The notes below the pieces were generated by a model. The model made no database searches. It was given only the letters and a program-made list of their open reading frames with translations, and was not told where the DNA came from. 25,970 nt of DNA, from NCBI GenBank assembly GCA_017508895.1, contig JAFWRA010000064.1, positions 1 to 25,970 of the forward strand. Direction: 5' to 3'. Below are positions 16,420 to 21,612 of this stretch, piece by piece. Position 1 is the stretch's first letter, and every line of letters begins with the position of its first letter. The translations under genes were made by a program, and so were the position numbers. The DNA comes from Bacteroidales bacterium (GTDB lineage: Bacteria; Bacteroidota; Bacteroidia; Bacteroidales; F082).

Positions 16420-16681
16420 AGATAAAGGAAGACTTGATCACATTCTGGAATGTATCAACAACATCTTTGAATTTGCAGAAGGTAAGACTTTTGAGCAAAT
16501 CGAAGGGGATAAGATGTGCTATTTTGCCATTGTCTATCAGTTGGTCATCATTGGCGAAGCTGCAAATATGCTCACAAAAGAATTCCGTGAAGCACGTCCT
16601 CAAACACCATGGCGCGAAATCGTCAGTATGAGGAATTTCATTGTTCACGGCTATAATGTAGTGGACAAAAACGAGGTTTAG
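16403..16681 (+). CDS. hepT: HepT-like HEPN (DUF86) toxin, truncated by an in-frame TAG
   Basis: As read, this is a 92-residue protein of the HEPN/DUF86 family, the RNase toxin partner of MntA. It contains the motif RX4HXY (R77, H82 and Y84 in RNFIVHGY), where R and H form the RNase site and the Tyr is the AMPylation target. Family members are usually 110-140 residues. The frame stops at TAG (16679-16681) right after VVDKNEV and then stays open to a TGA at 16775-16777. The read-through translation (SVIQGDLVPLKQQIEEYI...) looks like the normal C-terminal helix of the family. TAG most likely replaces a TGG Trp codon. The gene is therefore a recent nonsense allele, a sequencing or assembly error, or a functional short form. 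It overlaps mntA by 17 bp. Confidence 0.75.
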   Translation: MREPAKDKGRLDHILECINNIFEFAEGKTFEQIEGDKMCYFAIVYQLVIIGEAANMLTKEFREARPQTPWREIVSMRNFIVHGYNVVDKNEV

Positions 16682-16777
16682 TCGGTGATTCAAGGCGACC
16701 TTGTGCCTCTTAAACAGCAAATAGAAGAGTATATCGAAGAATTGGGCTCTACCGATGAACAACTAAAGGATAATTGA
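16682..16777 (+). pseudogene. Detached C-terminal part of the hepT frame
   Basis: Reading on in frame after the TAG gives 31 more codons. They start SVIQGDLVPLKQQIEEYIEE and end at TGA 16775-16777, which would restore a 124-codon HEPN protein. Such a DLP.LK.QIE tail is characteristic of DUF86 proteins. There is no ATG of its own, so it is unlikely to be translated separately. Confidence 0.65.
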
Positions 16778-16799
16778 GATTTGAATTAACCCAAATCAA

Positions 16800-16835
16800 A
16801 AACCCTGCTGATAGTATCGGTTATCAGCAGGGTTT
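16800..16835. terminator. Bidirectional terminator between hepT and nupG
   Basis: A perfect 14-bp stem (16800-16813 with 16822-16835) encloses an 8-nt loop and is flanked by A-rich and T-rich tracts. It sits between the converging hepT and nupG genes and would serve both. Confidence 0.85.
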
Positions 16836-16855
16836 ATCATTTGTTTTCCAGTAAA

Positions 16856-18127
16856 TTATTTGCTTTTCGGCTCGTGCTTATATTTAAACAAGAGGGCAAA
16901 TAAAATGCCCACCACCAAAGCGAACGCTGCAAACACATACCAAGCCGATGACCAGCCAGCCATCAGCTCATTGAAATTGGTCTTGCCTAGGGTGAAGTGG
17001 TTGACGACGGCTTGGGCGCAGAACGAACCAATGGTGGCACCGAGGCCGTTGGTCATCATCATGAACACGCCTTGTGCACTGCTACGTATTTTCTCATCGG
17101 TGTTTTGGTCGACGAAGAGCGAACCGCTGATGTTGAAGAAGTCGAAGGCCACACCGTAGACGATCATCGAAAGGATGAAGAGCACGAGGCCGAAGCCCGT
17201 CGGGCTGCCCGCACCGAGGAAGAAGAAACGCAAAGCCCACGCACCGAAAGCAATGAGCATCACCTTTTTAATGCCGAACTTCTTCAGGAAGAAGGGGATG
17301 AGTAGGATGCACAGCGTTTCAGAAACTTGTGAGATGGATGACAGGAACACGTTGTGTTTTACCGCAAAGGCGTTGGCGTATTCCGGCGACTGGCCAAAGG
17401 CATCCAAGAATGGGGTGGCGAAGCCGTTGGTCACTTGGAGGCACATACCCAGCAGGAAAGAGAAGATGAAAAACACGCACATCCTCGTGTCTTTAAACAA
17501 GGAGAAAGCACGCAGTCCAAAGGTGTCAACAAACGACTTGCTCTCCACGTTCTTGTTGACGGGGCAATTCGGCAAAGTGAACGAATAAATGGCCAAAATG
17601 ATACCCCATGCGGCTGACACAAACAGTTGCTCGTAACCATTCTTATAACCCGTGAAGTTCACAATCCACATGGAAAGGATGAAGCCGACGGTACCGAACA
17701 CACGGATAGGGGGGAAGGCCTTCACCGTGTCGAGACCGGCTTGGTTCAAGGCATTGTAGGATACGGAGTTGCCCAAGGCGATGGTCGGCATGAAGAAGGC
17801 CACGCTGATGGCATAATACGGGAACAATTGTCCGAAACTGACCGCACTACCGTATTTGTAGCCCATGTAACCCGCCAAGGCCATGAAAATGGCGGCAAGG
17901 AAATGGCAGATGCCCAACAGCTTCTGTGCGGGAATCCAGCGGTCAGCAACGATGCCCATCAAGGCAGGCATGAAAAGGGAAACGATGCCCTGGATGGCGA
18001 AGAATTTGCCGATGTTGGCACCCATGCCGATACGGCCGAGATAGATGCCCAATGAGCAAAGATAAGCTCCCCACACCGCAAAGATGAGGAAGTTCATCAC
18101 GATAAGTCTGAATTTGATTGCTTTCAT
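16856..18127 (-). CDS. nupG: NupG-type nucleoside transporter (MFS, nucleoside:H+ symporter family)
   Basis: This 423-residue inner-membrane protein has about 12 hydrophobic segments and closely resembles E. coli NupG/XapB. Matching blocks include FMPALMGIVADRW (52-64), FPPIRVFGTVGFI (about 138-150), FFIFSFLLGMCLQVTN (about 217-232), ISQVSETLCILLIPFFL (about 262-278) and SMIVYGVAFDFFNISGSLFVD (about 315-335, the strongest signature). The family imports nucleosides with protons. It lies in the same orientation as the upstream BFN gene but is separated from it by 272 bp of repeats. No clear promoter box was found in that gap, so co-transcription from the BFN promoter is possible. Salvage of nucleosides fits with the nearby thyA/folA genes, although they are not in the same operon. 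Confidence 0.92.
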   Translation of the reverse strand: MKAIKFRLIVMNFLIFAVWGAYLCSLGIYLGRIGMGANIGKFFAIQGIVSLFMPALMGIVADRWIPAQKLLGICHFLAAIFMALAGYMGYKYGSAVSFGQLFPYYAISVAFFMPTIALGNSVSYNALNQAGLDTVKAFPPIRVFGTVGFILSMWIVNFTGYKNGYEQLFVSAAWGIILAIYSFTLPNCPVNKNVESKSFVDTFGLRAFSLFKDTRMCVFFIFSFLLGMCLQVTNGFATPFLDAFGQSPEYANAFAVKHNVFLSSISQVSETLCILLIPFFLKKFGIKKVMLIAFGAWALRFFFLGAGSPTGFGLVLFILSMIVYGVAFDFFNISGSLFVDQNTDEKIRSSAQGVFMMMTNGLGATIGSFCAQAVVNHFTLGKTNFNELMAGWSSAWYVFAAFALVVGILFALLFKYKHEPKSK

Positions 18128-18141
18128 ATAAGTTGATTTAA

Positions 18142-18176
18142 AGATTTAAGATTCAAAATTCAAGATTCAAGATTTT
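18142..18176. repeat. Five-unit 7-bp tandem repeat (AGATTCA type)
   Basis: The tract reads AGATTTA, AGATTCA, AAATTCA, AGATTCA, AGATTTT in perfect 7-bp register just upstream of nupG. It is distinct in sequence from the CATTCNN array that follows but has the same unit length. Confidence 0.8.
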
Positions 18177-18218
18177 ATTTAACTACAGATTTTACAGATG
18201 TTTTCGAGTCGAAATTTC

Positions 18219-18233
18219 GCAGCTTCGCTGCGG
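18219..18233. repeat. Small hairpin CGCAGC-TTC-GCTGCG
   Basis: A 6-bp GC-rich stem with a 3-nt loop lies in the nupG-BFN gap, between the two heptamer tracts. On the minus strand it is followed by a mixed A/T run, so it might be a weak terminator for the BFN gene. The evidence is thin. Confidence 0.35.
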
Positions 18234-18260
18234 ATTAATACAGATGAGCCACACACTCCT

Positions 18261-18405
18261 CATTCCTCATTCCTCATTCTGCATTCTGCATTCCTCATTC
18301 TACATTCCACATTCTGCATTCTACATTCTACATTCTGCATTCTACATTCTACATTCTACATTCTGCATTCTACATTCTGCATTCTGCATTCCCCATTCCT
18401 CATTT
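18261..18405. repeat. 20-unit heptanucleotide tandem array (CATTCNN)
   Basis: Twenty consecutive 7-bp units from 18261 to 18400 all begin CATTC and end TG, TA, CT, CA or CC. A partial unit follows, and a degenerate unit (CACTCCT) precedes at 18254. CATTCTG and CATTCTA dominate and alternate. The array starts exactly at the TGA of the BFN gene on the minus strand (18400-18402) and fills more than half of the gap to nupG. The same unit family occurs inside two coding regions at 21750 and 24661. Confidence 0.95.
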
Positions 18406-18987
18406 CCTCCTGTTAATCTCATCCCTTATCTGCGCCGCTTTTTGGTAGTCTTCATTGTCGATGGCTTCTTGAAGCAGGTCTTCAAGAGTCTCAAGGTCGA
18501 GCAGGTCGAGGCTGGTTTTGGTTACACCTTTATTAATGGTACTTTCTTCGTTTTCGTCAGGGCTTTCTTTCTCCATGTCTTCCATGATGATGCCCGCCTC
18601 TTCCATCACGCTCTCGTAGGCATAGATCTCACAACCTTTGCGCACGGCAATGGCGATGGCATCCGAAGGCCGTGCATCCACCATGGTGAGGTCGCCGCCT
18701 TGTTTGCACACCAGCATGGCATAATAGACGCCGTCGCGGAAGCGGTTGATGACCACCTCCATGATTTCGATGCCGAACTCATGGGCGAATCGGATGAAAA
18801 GGTCGTGGGTGTGGGGGCGACCGTTTTTGTGTTTTTCAATGCCCACGGCAATGGACTCGGCCTCGGCACTCCCGATGACGATGGGCAGACGACGCTGCGA
18901 GTTCTTGTCGCCCAAAATCAAGACGTATGCTCCCGTCGAGGATTCGCTGTAGGTCAAGCCGATGATTTCCAAACTGACTTTATTCAT
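18400..18987 (-). CDS. Bifunctional nuclease (BFN/DUF151) domain protein with C-terminal UVR motif
   Basis: This 195-residue cytoplasmic protein has an N-terminal BFN/DUF151 domain (about 1-130). Recognisable blocks are GAYVLILGDKNSQRRLPIVIG (19-39) and DARPSDAIAIAVRKG (104-118). An acidic linker (EDMEKESPDENEE) follows. The C-terminus is a UVR helix pair (LEDLLQEAIDNEDYQKAAQI, about 168-187), the motif by which UvrB/UvrC and Clp-related proteins interact. Plant BFN proteins were reported to have DNase/RNase activity; the role of the bacterial versions is not well defined. The BFN-UVR architecture is common in Bacteroidota. A strong promoter lies at 19084-19115, leaving a leader of about 90 nt. 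The stop codon is formed within the flank of the heptamer array, so array turnover reaches the very end of the gene. Confidence 0.88.
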   Translation of the reverse strand: MNKVSLEIIGLTYSESSTGAYVLILGDKNSQRRLPIVIGSAEAESIAVGIEKHKNGRPHTHDLFIRFAHEFGIEIMEVVINRFRDGVYYAMLVCKQGGDLTMVDARPSDAIAIAVRKGCEIYAYESVMEEAGIIMEDMEKESPDENEESTINKGVTKTSLDLLDLETLEDLLQEAIDNEDYQKAAQIRDEINRRK

Positions 18988-19083
18988 TTTTGCTCGTTTT
19001 GGGAAGGATGTGAAAGCGTTTTTGTTCTAAAGCACTGATTATTAAGACTGTTTTTGAAAACAAAACCTTCTACCTTCAATCGT

Positions 19084-19115
19084 CAAAAGTAGGGACTTTT
19101 TGTGAAATGCGCAAA
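19084..19115 (-). promoter_or_regulatory. Promoter of the BFN/UVR gene
   Basis: On the minus strand, TTTG (19115-19112), a 20-nt spacer and TACTTTTG (19091-19084) match the Bacteroides promoter consensus. Transcription would start near 19077. It is back-to-back with the hppA promoter. Confidence 0.65.
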
Positions 19116-19175
19116 AAAAGTTGGTTTTAGGAAAAAAACTATCCAAAAAACTTTCATTTCAATTTATTTTGTCCT

Positions 19176-19183
19176 TATTTTTG
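19176..19183 (+). promoter_or_regulatory. -7 element of the hppA promoter
   Basis: TATTTTTG matches TAnnTTTG. The -33 region offers only TTTC. The predicted leader of about 70 nt up to the ATG at 19262 is long for this window. I see no recognisable riboswitch fold in it. Confidence 0.45.
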
Positions 19184-19261
19184 TCCCGTCAAAAGTGCTG
19201 AAATCATATCATAATGGCATTGTTTATCGAATCAAAACAAGTTTAACTAAATAACAATCTT

Positions 19262-21454
19262 ATGATTAACAGTATTCCTTACATTGTGTTGGTCGCCTCA
19301 GTGTTGGCGCTGACATTCGCTTTCATCTTCTTCAAACAGATGATGAAAGAAGACGAAGGTACGGACTTGATGAAGAAAATCGCTGCGCATGTCCGTAAGG
19401 GAGCCATGGCTTACCTGAAGCAGCAGTACAAGGTGGTGATTATCGTGTTCATCGTCTTGGCGGTTCTTTTCTATGTGATGAGTCTGTTCGACTTGCAAAA
19501 TGGTTGGGTATGGTTCGCCTTCCTGACTGGCGGTTTCTTCTCGGGCTTGGCGGGCTTCTTCGGTATGAAGACGGCCACCTACGCCTCAGCTCGTACCGCT
19601 AATGCCGCTCGTAAGTCATTGAACAGCGGCTTGAAAGTGGCTTTCCGTTCGGGTGCTGTCATGGGTCTCGTCGTGGTGGGTCTTGCCCTGCTCGACGTGT
19701 CCGTGTGGTTCCTCGTGCTCGACCACTTCATCGGTGTCGAAGATCACTTGGTCATCATCACTACGACCATGCTGACCTTCGGTATGGGTGCTTCCACGCA
19801 GGCTTTGTTCGCCCGTGTGGGTGGCGGTATCTACACCAATGCTGCTGACGTTGGTGCCGACCTCGTTGGTAAGACCGAGTACAACATTCCTGAAGACGAC
19901 CCGCGTAACCCTGCTACCATCGCTGATAATGTTGGTGACAATGTCGGTGACGTGGCTGGTATGGGTGCCGACCTTTATGAATCTTACGCTGGTTCCATCT
20001 TGGCTACCATGGCCTTGGGTGCTTCCGCTTTCGCCACTTCCGCTGTCGAAGGCATGCAGTACAGAGCCGTGTTCGCTCCCATGCTGATTGCCGCTGTGGG
20101 CGTGCTCCTTTCCATTATCGGTATCTTCCTTGTGAAGACCAATGAAGGTGCTGGCATGAAACAGTTGCTTGGCGCATTGAGCCGTGGTACCAACACCGCC
20201 GCTATCTTGATCGCAGCTGCCACGTTTGGCATTTTTGCTTGGCTGTTTGGCACCGACACCAACCAATGGTGGCAAGTCTCTTTGTCGGTGGTCGTCGGTC
20301 TGCTGGCTGGTGTGATTATCGGTAAATCAACGGAATATTATACTTCTCAGAGCTACAAGCCCACCCAAAAGGTGGCCGAGAGCTCGAAGACGGGTCCTGC
20401 CACAGTGATTATCTCAGGTCTGGGTCTCGGTATGCTCTCCACAGCAATCCCTGTGGTGACTGTGGGTTTCGCAATCATTTTGGCTTATCTCTGCGCCAAT
20501 GGTTTTCATGTCGCTTTGACTCCTGAAAATCTTTCATTAGGCCTTTATGGTATCGGTATCGCTGCTGTGGGTATGCTCTCCACGCTGGGTATCACGCTGG
20601 CTACCGACGCTTACGGTCCTATCGCCGACAATGCCGGTGGTAACGCCGAAATGAGCGGCCTCGATCCTGAAGTGCGTCACCGCACCGATGCTTTGGATGC
20701 CCTCGGCAACACTACCGCTGCTACAGGTAAGGGCTTCGCTATCGGTTCTGCCGCTTTGACGGCTCTTGCTCTGTTGGCTTCCTATGTTGAGGAAATCAAG
20801 TTGGCCCTCATCCGTGTGGGTCAAGCCTTGCCGAACGGCATTGATGCTGCCAAGGCCACTTTGGTCGACTTCATGAATGCCTATAACGTCAACCTGATGA
20901 ATCCCGTCGTTTTGGTGGGTGTGTTCATTGGTGCCATGATGGCCTTCGTGTTCTGCGGCATGACGATGAACGCCGTGGGCCGTGCAGCACAAAAGATGGT
21001 GGAGGAAGTCCGCCGTCAGTTCAGCACCATCAAGGGTATCCTTGAAGGCAAGGCCGAACCCGATTACGAGCGTTGTGTGGCTATCTCCACGAAGGGTGCC
21101 CAGCACGAAATGTTGGTGCCTTCCATCCTCGCCATCCTCGTCCCGATCCTGACGGGTGTCATTTTGGGTGTTCCTGGTGTTCTCGGTCTGTTGATCGGTG
21201 GTTTGAGCACGGGCTTCGTGCTGGCTGTCTTCATGGCCAACTCGGGCGGTGCTTGGGACAATGCCAAGAAGTATGTCGAGGAAGGCAACTTCGGTGGTAA
21301 AGGCTCCGAAAACCACAAGGCTACCGTCGTTGGCGACACTGTCGGTGACCCGTTCAAGGATACATCAGGTCCTTCGCTGAACATCCTCATCAAGCTGATG
21401 AGCATGGTGAGCATTGTAATGGCCGGTCTGACTGTCACTTGCCACTTGCTGTAA
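19262..21454 (+). CDS. hppA: Membrane-bound ion-pumping pyrophosphatase, K+-dependent, likely Na+/H+ type
   Basis: This 730-residue polytopic membrane protein hydrolyses PPi and pumps cations out of the cytoplasm. The substrate-binding signatures are intact: DVGADLVGK (196-204), EYNIPEDDPRNP (206-217), DNVGDNVGD (222-230), and later AYGPIADNAGGNAEMS and DTVGDPFKDTSGPSLN near the C-terminus. In GNTTAATGKG, A486 and G489 occupy the positions that are Ala and Gly in K+-dependent enzymes and Lys and Thr in K+-independent ones. T89, F93, D145 and M175 are offset by exactly one from the four residues I recall as the signature of the Bacteroides vulgatus Na+,H+-pumping PPase (T90, F94, D146, M176). 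That supports a dual-ion pump, by analogy. It is a monocistronic gene followed by a clear terminator. Length is normal for the family. Confidence 0.96.
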   Translation: MINSIPYIVLVASVLALTFAFIFFKQMMKEDEGTDLMKKIAAHVRKGAMAYLKQQYKVVIIVFIVLAVLFYVMSLFDLQNGWVWFAFLTGGFFSGLAGFFGMKTATYASARTANAARKSLNSGLKVAFRSGAVMGLVVVGLALLDVSVWFLVLDHFIGVEDHLVIITTTMLTFGMGASTQALFARVGGGIYTNAADVGADLVGKTEYNIPEDDPRNPATIADNVGDNVGDVAGMGADLYESYAGSILATMALGASAFATSAVEGMQYRAVFAPMLIAAVGVLLSIIGIFLVKTNEGAGMKQLLGALSRGTNTAAILIAAATFGIFAWLFGTDTNQWWQVSLSVVVGLLAGVIIGKSTEYYTSQSYKPTQKVAESSKTGPATVIISGLGLGMLSTAIPVVTVGFAIILAYLCANGFHVALTPENLSLGLYGIGIAAVGMLSTLGITLATDAYGPIADNAGGNAEMSGLDPEVRHRTDALDALGNTTAATGKGFAIGSAALTALALLASYVEEIKLALIRVGQALPNGIDAAKATLVDFMNAYNVNLMNPVVLVGVFIGAMMAFVFCGMTMNAVGRAAQKMVEEVRRQFSTIKGILEGKAEPDYERCVAISTKGAQHEMLVPSILAILVPILTGVILGVPGVLGLLIGGLSTGFVLAVFMANSGGAWDNAKKYVEEGNFGGKGSENHKATVVGDTVGDPFKDTSGPSLNILIKLMSMVSIVMAGLTVTCHLL

Positions 21455-21472
21455 TCACAGTATTGTAGACAT

Positions 21473-21527
21473 AGAAATTCCCCCAAGAAACCGCGTGTCG
21501 GAAGCTTGAGGGAATTTCTTTTGTTTT
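21473..21527 (+). terminator. Intrinsic terminator of hppA
   Basis: A 15-bp stem with one mismatch (21473-21487 with 21505-21519) and a 17-nt loop is followed by a T-rich tract to 21527. It begins 18 nt after the hppA stop codon. Confidence 0.85.
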
Positions 21528-21532
21528 GGTCT

Positions 21533-21602
21533 GTAGGACTGTCGTACCACGGCAGCCGCTGTGCCGTTTCAGCGTGCGGCTGCCACGGTGTGACAGCCCT
21601 AC
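21533..21602. repeat. 70-nt imperfect palindrome between hppA and the T9SS cargo gene
   Basis: The outer arms GTAGGACTGTC (21533-21543) and GACAGCCCTAC (21592-21602) pair with one G-T wobble. The inner arms GGCAGCCGC (21551-21559) and GCGGCTGCC (21576-21584) pair perfectly. It is GC-rich against its surroundings and separate from the hppA terminator. It ends 11 nt before the stop of the minus-strand gene, so it may terminate that gene or be a REP/MITE-like dispersed palindrome. Confidence 0.7.
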
Positions 21603-21612
21603 GAGAACGCGA

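Noticed and set aside
16679..16681. TAG reassigned as a sense codon in this organism
   Set aside because: One in-frame TAG in a dispensable toxin gene is better explained by mutation or error. I saw no other coding region here that needs TAG read as sense.
18261..18405. CRISPR array
   Set aside because: The unit is 7 bp with no spacers and no cas genes nearby; it is a simple tandem repeat.
18244..19038. A 264-residue plus-strand frame with a repeating HSAFYIL-type N-terminus
   Set aside because: The N-terminal part is translated from the heptamer array and the rest is antisense to the well-supported BFN/UVR gene. No promoter or family resemblance is visible.
19184..19261. Riboswitch in the hppA leader
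   Set aside because: The leader of about 70 nt shows no strong nested helices or recognisable conserved core.
19616..20275. 219-residue minus-strand frame, and others of similar size opposite hppA
   Set aside because: These are antisense shadows of hppA, rich in His/Ser/Thr from complementary codons.
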